A stretch of 7,009 nucleotides of DNA from JAJXZP01 sp035505775 (GTDB lineage: Bacteria; Spirochaetota; Spirochaetia; Treponematales; Rectinemataceae): contig DATJQN010000172.1 in NCBI GenBank assembly GCA_035505775.1, positions 1 through 7,009 of the forward strand. The letters run 5' to 3'. Shown piece by piece: positions 1-5,122 of the stretch; within the stretch, counting starts at the first letter, position 1, and each line of letters starts with the position of its first letter. The notes beneath the pieces were generated by a model. It worked only from the letters and a program-made list of their open reading frames with translations, was not told the DNA's origin and did no database searches. The position numbers and the translations under genes are program-made.

Positions 1-641
1 TCGCCGTGATCAAGGACAAGATCGCCGCCGCCACGGCCAAGAACCCGGTCACCATCGTCGACTTCAATCAGGACGCGACGAGCCAGTCGGTCACGGACCG
101 CGGCAAGGGCTTCCGCGACGAGATGATCAAGCTGATCACCACACAGACCAAGCACCCGATGACCGACATCAAGGTGACGGGCAACGCGGCCTATATCGCG
201 AAAGACACCCCCACCAAGGGCAGTGCGATCATCATCGATGTGGTGGTTCCGCCCACCCCGAAGGATGTCGACCTGACCAACGCAGCCCAGTCGATCCTCA
301 ACCGCGTTAAGTCGGGCAACGTGCTCGGCGTGTTCTGCTCCAATGAGGGCGCCGCCCGCGGCGTGCTCGCCGCCACCAACGACGGCAGCGCGCTGCCCAC
401 GCAGTACCCCGGCCTCATCGTGATCGGCTTCGACGCCGGCAAGGCCCAGAAGGCCGCCATCCGGAACAAGTACTTCTTCGGCGCCATCACCCAGGACCCG
501 GTCATGATCGGCTTCCACGCGGTCGAGCTCGCCGTCTGGGCGATCCAGGGCAAGCCGGTCGCGAACGTTGACACGGGCGCGAAGTTCTACGACGCCAGCA
601 ACATGGACCAGCCGGAGTTCGGCCCCCTGCTCTACGACTGA
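1..641 (+). CDS. Sugar ABC transporter substrate-binding protein, C-terminal part (5' end outside window)
   Basis: This is the C-terminal part, about 213 residues, of a periplasmic sugar-binding protein of the RbsB-like family (Peripla_BP_4). Such proteins capture a sugar outside the inner membrane and deliver it to an ABC permease. The reading frame is open to the left edge (first full codon at 3), so the GTG at position 6 is an internal valine and the signal peptide is not visible. Family-like stretches are TDRGKGFRDEM (end of the N-terminal lobe), VLGVFCSNEGAARGVLAA (second-lobe strand and helix) and the conserved VIGFDAGKAQKAAI, followed by the typical ITQDPVMIGFHAVELA. The region between KGFRDEM and the SNEGA motif looks about 20 residues longer than in E. 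coli RbsB. The gene ends with TGA at 639-641. The ligand cannot be read from sequence; a fucose-like sugar is inferred only from the neighbours. Permease and ATPase genes are not in the window and would have to lie elsewhere. Confidence 0.88.
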   Translation, partial: AVIKDKIAAATAKNPVTIVDFNQDATSQSVTDRGKGFRDEMIKLITTQTKHPMTDIKVTGNAAYIAKDTPTKGSAIIIDVVVPPTPKDVDLTNAAQSILNRVKSGNVLGVFCSNEGAARGVLAATNDGSALPTQYPGLIVIGFDAGKAQKAAIRNKYFFGAITQDPVMIGFHAVELAVWAIQGKPVANVDTGAKFYDASNMDQPEFGPLLYD

Positions 642-701
642 CGGACGCAGGTGAGCTGATCCAGGACATGCCCGGCGGTTCCGGTGGGCCGCGGGCGTGT
701 C

Positions 702-740
702 GCAGGGCCTGCTCGCGCCCGAGGCGCGAGCAGGCCCTGC
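702..740 (+). terminator. Perfect 18-bp hairpin downstream of binding-protein gene (mRNA-stabilising or partial terminator)
   Basis: The arms at 702-719 and 723-740 are perfectly complementary over 18 bp, with a 3-nt loop (CGA at 720-722). The stem is very GC-rich and starts 60 nt after the binding-protein stop codon. No T-run follows (next bases are cggaaagg), so it is not a textbook intrinsic terminator. It could act as a partial or I-shaped terminator, or as a 3'-end barrier that protects the upstream mRNA from exonucleases. The structure is seen directly; the function is inferred. Confidence 0.6.
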
Positions 741-751
741 CGGAAAGGACG

Positions 752-785
752 GGCCGCCCGGCAGGCAGACGCTTCCCGGGCGGCC
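752..785 (+). terminator. Second GC-rich hairpin, weak terminator candidate
   Basis: GGCCGCCCGG (752-761) and CCGGGCGGCC (776-785) form a perfect 10-bp stem around a 14-nt loop. It is followed by gttcttcc (786-793), which is only moderately T-rich. It starts 12 nt after the larger hairpin and ends 33 nt before the kinase start codon. It may reinforce partial termination between the transporter and catabolic segments. Function is inferred. Confidence 0.4.
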
Positions 786-806
786 GTTCTTCCGCATCCC
801 CGGCAC

Positions 807-811
807 GGAGG
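807..811 (+). promoter_or_regulatory. Ribosome binding site of the PfkB kinase
   Basis: GGAGG lies 7 nt upstream of the ATG at 819. It decides the start: the same frame is open back to 684, but that extension would translate the hairpin region, whereas the residues from 819 onward (MIVCSGEALIDMVP) are a normal PfkB N-terminus. Confidence 0.85.
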
Positions 812-818
812 TTTTTCG

Positions 819-1805
819 ATGATTGTCTGCAGCGGAGAGGCGCTGATCGACATGGTTCCCGCAGGCGACAGACCTGACGCGTTTGTTGCCCGCCCCGGCG
901 GCTGCCCCTACAACACGGCCATAGCCGCCTCCCGACTCGGAGCCCCGGTGGCCTTCCTGGGCCGGCTCGGTACGGACTTCCTCGGAACCCTGCTCTTCGA
1001 CCGCCTTGTGGCGAACGGCGTGGAGGTCGGTCTCCTCGCGCGAAGCCCCCAGGCAGCCACCCTTGCCTTCGTGAGCCGGGACAGGGAGGGGAACGCCAGA
1101 TACGCGTTTTATTCTGAGGGCGCCGCCGACCGCAGTTTTGCCCGGGAGGATCTCCCCGCACGACTGCCGTCGGAGACGCGCTTCCTGATGGTCGGCTCGA
1201 TATCCATGGTCCAGGAGCCGGTCGCGACCACCGTCGAGACGCTCGCCCGCCGCGAGCACGAGCGGCTCCTCGTCTCGCTCGATCCCAACATACGGCCCTC
1301 GCTGATAGCAGATCGGGAAGCCTATTTCGAGCGATTCGAGCGATGGGCCTCCCTCTCCGCCCTCGTGAAGGTGAGCGCCGACGACATCGAGTGGCTCTAT
1401 CCGGGACTGTCCTACGAGCATGCAGCCTCGCGGCTGATGAGGCTCGGAGCCTCCCTCGTCGTCATCACCCTCGGCCTCGAGGGCGCGCTCGCGGTCACCG
1501 CCACGACGACCGCACGGGCTGCGGGACATCGCGTGCGCGTCGCGGATACCATAGGCGCCGGCGATACCTTTCATGCCGCCCTCCTCGCGGAGCTCGATGC
1601 GGAGGGTGTCGCAACACGGAGCGAGCTCGCGTCGATGGACGCCGACCGCCTCCGGGCGCTGCTTCGATTCGCAAACGCGGCGGCGGCGCTCAACTGCACC
1701 AAGACCGGAGCGGAGCCTCCCACGAGGAAGGAAACCTTGAGACTTCTGCGCGGCGGAGGCCTCGTGGAGAGCCGGACCGGAGGCGCCGGAAGCCATGGGG
1801 CCTGA
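819..1805 (+). CDS. PfkB-family sugar kinase, fructokinase-like (candidate ketose kinase of the fucose locus)
   Basis: This is a 328-residue cytoplasmic ribokinase/PfkB-fold kinase that transfers phosphate from ATP to a sugar hydroxyl. Its length is normal for the family. The N-terminus MIVCSGEALIDMVP begins the first strand. The substrate-side motif GGCPYNTAIAASRLGA is at about residues 27-42, with the first PfkB signature continuing to GTDFLG. DPNIRP (155-160) and KVSADDIEWLYP (184-195) are typical of fructokinase-like members. The second signature DTIGAGDTF (243-251) carries the catalytic base Asp249 and the anion hole GAGD. A late NAAAALNCTKTGA segment also matches fructokinases. The gene opens a tight three-gene unit with the mutarotase-like gene and fucU. 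The family alone would suggest fructose; the neighbourhood suggests L-fuculose or D-ribulose. L-fuculose lacks a 6-hydroxyl, so it would have to be phosphorylated at O1, as ketohexokinase does. Family is certain; substrate is open. Confidence 0.93.
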   Translation: MIVCSGEALIDMVPAGDRPDAFVARPGGCPYNTAIAASRLGAPVAFLGRLGTDFLGTLLFDRLVANGVEVGLLARSPQAATLAFVSRDREGNARYAFYSEGAADRSFAREDLPARLPSETRFLMVGSISMVQEPVATTVETLARREHERLLVSLDPNIRPSLIADREAYFERFERWASLSALVKVSADDIEWLYPGLSYEHAASRLMRLGASLVVITLGLEGALAVTATTTARAAGHRVRVADTIGAGDTFHAALLAELDAEGVATRSELASMDADRLRALLRFANAAAALNCTKTGAEPPTRKETLRLLRGGGLVESRTGGAGSHGA

Positions 1806-3066
1806 ACTTCACGCTGAACGGACGCTCTTCATGGGGCGCTCCTGCGTCCGGCTCGGAAACGGCCTCGTCCGGGCCACGATCGATCTGGACGGGGGCATGG
1901 TGCCGGAGCTCGGCCTCTCGGTGGAAGGGCAGTTCCTCAATCTCCACTGGATACCGCCATTCAGGCCCGAATCCGGCGAGCCCTGGAGCGCCGGGCTTCA
2001 CGCTCCATTCTGGAAGTCGCGGCTCCTGTACACAATCGCTGGAGACTTCCTCTGCAGTCCCAATTTCGGCCCCGACTGCAGGGCCTACGGCGAGGAGATA
2101 CCGGCTCACGGGTGGACGGCCAACCGCGAGTGGGAGCTCGTCTCCCTCGGATCGGACGCGACCCGCGGAATCGCCTACGCCGATTTCCGCATGGCCAGTC
2201 CCGCAGCGGGCATCCCCCTCACCTGGACGCGCCGGGACTACGTCATTGCCGGGCAGAGCGCACTTTTCTCCGCCCTCGTTGTGCACAACTCGGGAAGCTC
2301 GGCCCTTTCGGTCAACGTTGCGCGACACAATACGGTCGGCCCGCCCTTCCTGGGGAGGGGCTGCAGAATCAGTCTCTCCGCCGAGGCTTTCATGACAGCT
2401 CCCTCCGGCACGGAGTTCGACGCCACGGGTCGGCTCGCGATGGGGAGAGAGTTCGACCGGCTTTCGGCGGCCCCCCTGCGCGGCGGCGGTACAGCGGACC
2501 TCTCCGTCGTGCCGGGCATGGTAGGTGCAACGGATCTGGTCACGGGGGCGGTGCCCCGCGATTCGCGGCTCGGCTGGAGCTGCGTGCTCAACCAGAACCT
2601 GCGTCTGGCCTACCTCTGCCTCTTCCCGGGACTCCGGGGGCTGCCGGAGGAGGAGCTCTCCCTGTCGTTCAACGATCTCTGGATGCAGTACGGCGGCAGA
2701 GCCTTCACGCCCTGGGCGGAGGCGGAAGGCGCCGCCGACCGATGCTTCTGTCTCGGCACTGAGAACGCGATCGGCGCCTTCGCGAACGGCCTGGCATTCT
2801 CCCGGGCCCATCCGGAGCTGCTCGGCGGCGCAACGACCGTCGAGATTCCACCGCACGGCGAGCGCAGGCTCCACTACGCCACCGCCATTCTCTCCCTTGG
2901 ACCAGAACTGAACGCGGCCGGCGTCGAGCGACTACAAGCAGAAGCGGGCTCTCTCGTCCTGGAAGGCGCAGGCGTCTCCCAGGATTTTGCGCTGTCGGCG
3001 GATTTCGAACTGCCGCGCCGCCTGTGCGGCGACATGCCGCGAACACGGGATTCCGGAGGTATCTGA
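1795..3066 (+). CDS. Galactose-mutarotase-like (aldose 1-epimerase superfamily) protein
   Basis: This is a 423-residue protein with no evident signal peptide or membrane segment. It resembles the beta-sandwich galactose-mutarotase-like superfamily, nearest in style to aldose 1-epimerase/DUF4432 proteins. Supporting features are an N-terminal strand pair ending in IDLDGGMVPEL (about 29-39), EIPAHGWTANREWEL with His105 where these proteins carry a substrate-site HG..N motif, ARHNTVGPPFL with His178 where the family has its catalytic histidine, and CLGTENAIG (319-327) with Glu323 in the position of the catalytic glutamate. These alignments were made by eye. The ATG at 1795 overlaps the kinase by 11 nt, with GGAGG at 1779-1783 (11 nt spacing, rather long). 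An internal ATG at 1831 is an alternative start but has no clear ribosome site. With FucU next door, it is a second potential mutarotase, or a sugar-binding or epimerising enzyme for another substrate. Confidence 0.78.
   Translation: MGPELHAERTLFMGRSCVRLGNGLVRATIDLDGGMVPELGLSVEGQFLNLHWIPPFRPESGEPWSAGLHAPFWKSRLLYTIAGDFLCSPNFGPDCRAYGEEIPAHGWTANREWELVSLGSDATRGIAYADFRMASPAAGIPLTWTRRDYVIAGQSALFSALVVHNSGSSALSVNVARHNTVGPPFLGRGCRISLSAEAFMTAPSGTEFDATGRLAMGREFDRLSAAPLRGGGTADLSVVPGMVGATDLVTGAVPRDSRLGWSCVLNQNLRLAYLCLFPGLRGLPEEELSLSFNDLWMQYGGRAFTPWAEAEGAADRCFCLGTENAIGAFANGLAFSRAHPELLGGATTVEIPPHGERRLHYATAILSLGPELNAAGVERLQAEAGSLVLEGAGVSQDFALSADFELPRRLCGDMPRTRDSGGI
3055..3059 (+). promoter_or_regulatory. Ribosome binding site of fucU
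   Basis: GGAGG lies 6 nt before the ATG at 3066. It fixes the start of fucU at the TGATG overlap with the preceding stop, rather than at the in-frame ATG at 3024, which would add 14 residues absent from E. coli FucU. Confidence 0.87.
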
Positions 3067-3524
3067 TGCTGATCGGTATTGCTCCCTGCATTTCACCCGA
3101 ACTGCTTTCGGTGCTCCATCGGATGGGCCACGGGGACGAACTTGTCCTCGCTGACGCCTTCTTCCCCGGAGACGCCTTCAACGCGCGGGTCGTGAGGGCC
3201 GACGGTATCCGCATCCCCGAGCTGCTCGACGGCATCCTGGCGCTGATCAACCTCGACTCATACGTCGACGCGCCGGTGGCCATGATGCAGCCGGTGAGCG
3301 GGGACGAGCTGGACGAGTCCGTCGAGCGGGCCTATCGGGCGGCGATCGACCGGCACTGGCCGGCCACGCCCAAAATCGCCCGGGTCGAGCGCTTCGCCTT
3401 CTATGAGCGCGCGAAGAAGGCCTTCGCCGTGGTCATGACCGGAGAGACCGTCAAGTATGGAAACATCATTCTCAAGAAGGGCGTGATCCCGGTGGCACAC
3501 GATGCGCGCGGCGGGCGTGCATGA
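3066..3524 (+). CDS. fucU: L-fucose mutarotase
   Basis: FucU of the RbsD/FucU family is a cytoplasmic oligomeric enzyme that interconverts the alpha and beta anomers of L-fucose, supplying the form used by the isomerase. The 152-residue protein follows E. coli FucU nearly from end to end: ISPELLSVLHRMGHGDE near the N-terminus with His22, LADAFFP with Asp30, RADGI, LDSY, the FAFYERAKKAF block with Tyr113, and KYGNIILKKGV with Tyr131 near the C-terminus. His22 and the two tyrosines correspond to active-site residues known in the family. About ten residues (VAHDARGGRA) extend beyond the 140-residue E. coli protein. The start codon overlaps the previous stop by 1 nt (TGATG), so translation is probably coupled to the upstream mutarotase-like gene. 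This is the last gene of the kinase unit and converges on the next gene. Confidence 0.96.
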   Translation: MLIGIAPCISPELLSVLHRMGHGDELVLADAFFPGDAFNARVVRADGIRIPELLDGILALINLDSYVDAPVAMMQPVSGDELDESVERAYRAAIDRHWPATPKIARVERFAFYERAKKAFAVVMTGETVKYGNIILKKGVIPVAHDARGGRA

Positions 3525-3545
3525 GACTCTCCTCGGGCGCCCGGC

Positions 3546-3572
3546 GGGCCGGAGCTCGTGAAGCCCCGGTCC
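3546..3572. terminator. Imperfect hairpin in the convergent gap, possible bidirectional terminator
   Basis: Bases 3546-3555 can pair with 3563-3572 over ten positions, with one A-C mismatch and one G-T pair, around a 7-nt loop. It lies in the 56-nt gap between fucU and the convergent minus-strand gene. No T-run follows on either strand, so an intrinsic terminator is only a possibility. The surrounding CGGGCGCCCG (3534-3543) is a further small palindrome. Confidence 0.3.
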
Positions 3573-3580
3573 TCCCGCGC

Positions 3581-4042
3581 TCAGCCCCCGGAGGCCTGAC
3601 CCTCGCCGGGGCCACGTCGGCCGCGGACCACGGTGCGCAGCCGCGGGAGGATGTCCGCCGTCGGATCGACCTGGAAGGTCTCGGACCTTTCCCCTTCCCC
3701 GTCCCGCCACGAAAGGCGGAACTGGTGGAAGGCAGGACCGAACATGCGGGCAAAGAAGCCGCGCCGGGGCTCGTCAAGCGCCACCAGGGCATCGCGGGAG
3801 GCGACGATATTCACCGCCTTGGTGGAGGGAGCCTCTCTCTTTCCCATCCGGAACAGCGAGCTCAGCCAGTTCTCGCTGGGCATGTGCTTGAACCTGAAGG
3901 AACGGTCCGTCAGCACCACCAGTCCCCACAGCCCGTGCTCGTCGCCTCCGCGCTCGAGCCAGGCGCCCATCGCGCGCGACTCCACCTTCTCCCCGGTTTC
4001 CGCTTCGAATGCCTGCCAGAACTGTTCCGCTCGCTCGTCCAT
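3581..4042 (-). CDS. Hypothetical protein, possible PH/GRAM-like domain
   Basis: I do not recognise this gene by name. It encodes a 153-residue soluble protein with no signal peptide or membrane helix. It starts with a charged helix (MDERAEQFWQAFEAETGEKV), followed by MGAWLERGGDEHGLWGLVVLTDRSFRFKHMP. The pattern G-L-W-G-x-L-x-L-T-D-x-x-F-R-F resembles the first strands of bacterial PH or GRAM domains. The later segments NIVASRDALVALD and FHQFRLSWRDGEGERSETFQV would supply further strands. That fold is inferred by eye only. I prefer the start at 4042; an in-frame ATG at 4078 would add 12 residues (MAPISVRRYTRG) but has no ribosome site. There is none before 4042 either, but a TATACT box sits there as expected for a leaderless message. 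The gene lies opposite and between two fucose-related units, so it may be unrelated to sugar use. Natural-looking protein composition argues that it is real. Confidence 0.72.
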   Translation of the reverse strand: MDERAEQFWQAFEAETGEKVESRAMGAWLERGGDEHGLWGLVVLTDRSFRFKHMPSENWLSSLFRMGKREAPSTKAVNIVASRDALVALDEPRRGFFARMFGPAFHQFRLSWRDGEGERSETFQVDPTADILPRLRTVVRGRRGPGEGQASGG

Positions 4043-4048
4043 GCCCCG

Positions 4049-4054
4049 AGTATA
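4049..4054 (-). promoter_or_regulatory. Candidate -10 box for the minus-strand gene (leaderless start)
   Basis: Read on the minus strand the bases are TATACT, a 5 of 6 match to TATAAT. Exactly six bases separate the box from the ATG at 4042, so a transcript starting at the usual distance would begin at the A of the start codon. No good -35 is present (TGGCAC at the 17-nt spacing). On the plus strand the same spot reads TATAGC at 4051-4056, a weaker -10 for the regulator gene. Confidence 0.4.
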
Positions 4055-4061
4055 GCGCCGA

Positions 4062-4073
4062 ACCGAAATCGGT
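4062..4073. promoter_or_regulatory. Small dyad in divergent promoter region, possible operator
   Basis: ACCGA and TCGGT form a perfect inverted repeat around two bases (AA) in the 47-nt space between the divergent starts at 4042 and 4090. Its position would suit autoregulation by the adjacent LacI-type protein. However, it lacks the central CG common in LacI-family operators, and I did not find a second copy before the kinase gene or fucI. Confidence 0.2.
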
Positions 4074-4089
4074 GCCATGAGGGGTCGCG

Positions 4090-5085
4090 ATGAGCGGGGT
4101 CACCGTGACGATCAGGGAGGTGGCCAGCGCCGCCGGAGTCTCCACCGCGACGGTCTCCCGCGTCCTAAACGGAGATGCGCGCGTCACCGAGGAAACGCGG
4201 CGGCGCGTGCAGGGAGCGATCGACCGGCTCGGCTACAACATCAACCAGGTCGCGCGGAGCCTCAAGACGCGGGCCACGAAAACCGTGGGCGTCATCGCCC
4301 CCGAGCTGGCCAGCGACTTCTTCATGCTGCTCGCGGAAAGCATGGACCGGGAGCTGTCCTCGCACGGTTACGGCCTCATCGTCTGCTCCTCCTGGGAGAG
4401 TGTCGACGAGGAGAAGCTCCGGCTCCGGCTCCTTGCCGAGCGGCTCGTGGACGGTATTGTCATGATCCCGACCTCGGACCAGGGCGAGCACATCGCGGAC
4501 GTGCAGCAGAAGGGCATCCCCCTCGTCCTCGTCGACCGCAAGGTCGAAGGCAACACCGCCGACGCCGTCCTGGTCGACAACGAGGGCGGGGCCCACGCCG
4601 CGGTGTCGGCGCTCGTCGCCGACGGGCATCGCCGCATCGGCTTCATCGGGGGATCGCTGGAGGTTTCCACGGCGCGGGAGCGCTACTTCGGCTTTCGCCG
4701 CGCGATGAGCGACGCAGGACTCCGGGTCGAGCCCGACTTCGTCCACTTCGGGCCGGCGCATCTGGACGGAGGCTACCGCTCGATGGGGCTCATGCTGGCG
4801 AAGCCCGATCCGCCGGAAGCCTACTTCCTCGTGAACGCCTACACCCACGTCGGAGCGACCAACTATCTCATGACCGAGGGGCGGGAGTGGAGGGACCGGA
4901 TCGTCTTCGCCGCCTTTGACGAGATGCCCTTTTCGCCGCTGCTCTCGTTCTGTCGCTACGCCGTTCAGCAGCCCATCGCCGACATGGGGCTCCTGGCCGC
5001 GCGTCTCATACTCGGGAGAATCGTGGGCGACCGGAACTCCGCTCCCGAAACGGTTCGGCTCAAGACTCGCCTCGTGAGGCATTGA
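4090..5085 (+). CDS. LacI-family transcriptional regulator
   Basis: This 331-residue protein has the normal length and layout of LacI/GalR repressors. The helix-turn-helix spans about residues 7-28 (TIREVASAAGVSTATVSRVL). The hinge region YNINQVARSLKT (49-60) keeps the minor-groove leucine Leu58, although the usual YxPN is YxIN here. A periplasmic-binding-protein-like effector domain follows from TKTVGVIAPE (about 63-72) and includes LVDGIVMIP, VLVDNEGGAHAAVSALVADGHRRIGFIGG and a C-terminal FDEMPFSPLL...QQPIADMG segment, all typical. Proteins of this kind bind palindromic operators and release or bind DNA on sensing a sugar. The start is supported by GAGGGG at 4079-4084, 5 nt before the ATG. 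It lies 37 nt upstream of fucI on the same strand and diverges from the hypothetical gene, so it probably controls the fucose genes and itself. The effector is inferred from context only. Confidence 0.94.
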   Translation: MSGVTVTIREVASAAGVSTATVSRVLNGDARVTEETRRRVQGAIDRLGYNINQVARSLKTRATKTVGVIAPELASDFFMLLAESMDRELSSHGYGLIVCSSWESVDEEKLRLRLLAERLVDGIVMIPTSDQGEHIADVQQKGIPLVLVDRKVEGNTADAVLVDNEGGAHAAVSALVADGHRRIGFIGGSLEVSTARERYFGFRRAMSDAGLRVEPDFVHFGPAHLDGGYRSMGLMLAKPDPPEAYFLVNAYTHVGATNYLMTEGREWRDRIVFAAFDEMPFSPLLSFCRYAVQQPIADMGLLAARLILGRIVGDRNSAPETVRLKTRLVRH

Positions 5086-5110
5086 GAAGTCATACGATAG
5101 AGATTCCATC

Positions 5111-5117
5111 AGGAGGT
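5111..5117 (+). promoter_or_regulatory. Strong ribosome binding site of fucI
   Basis: AGGAGGT lies 5 nt before the ATG at 5123 and is the strongest Shine-Dalgarno sequence in the window. It supports this start over the in-frame ATG at 5141. The 37-nt gap from the regulator's stop contains no hairpin and no clear promoter, so fucI is probably co-transcribed with the regulator. Confidence 0.85.
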
Positions 5118-5122
5118 AAGAC

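Larger units (their letters stand above)
642..818. other. Non-coding spacer with two hairpins between binding-protein gene and kinase gene
   Basis: These 177 bases separate the transporter-binding-protein gene from the kinase gene. They hold two strong inverted repeats (702-740 and 752-785) and then the kinase ribosome site. Frames that stay open here (for instance from 668 or 684) run straight through the hairpins and give arginine/alanine/glycine-rich translations that look non-genic. I see no convincing promoter. The arrangement resembles the segmental control seen after highly expressed binding-protein genes in sugar operons. Confidence 0.75.

Noticed and set aside
684..818. Upstream in-frame extension of the kinase (start at 684)
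   Set aside because: The extra 45 residues translate the hairpin spacer, whereas GGAGG at 807-811 and the normal PfkB N-terminus point to 819.
1343..2395. 350-codon plus-strand frame bridging the kinase and mutarotase-like genes
   Set aside because: It is a different frame of two real genes, and its Arg/Ser/Pro-rich translation resembles no protein. I found no sign of a frameshift in either real gene.
1690..2874. 394-codon minus-strand frame opposite the mutarotase-like gene
   Set aside because: Shadow of the plus-strand gene; Arg/Gly/Glu-rich translation without domain features.
3024..3065. Longer fucU start at 3024
   Set aside because: No ribosome site, the extension lies inside the preceding gene, and the added residues are absent from E. 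coli FucU. The 3066 start is better supported.
4061..4077. Sigma-54-like TGGCAC on the minus strand upstream of the hypothetical gene
   Set aside because: The matching TTGC element at the required spacing is missing.
3521..4093. 190-codon plus-strand frame opposite the hypothetical gene
   Set aside because: Its translation is Pro/Arg/Ser-rich and has no family features. The minus-strand reading gives a protein with balanced composition and regular secondary-structure patterns.
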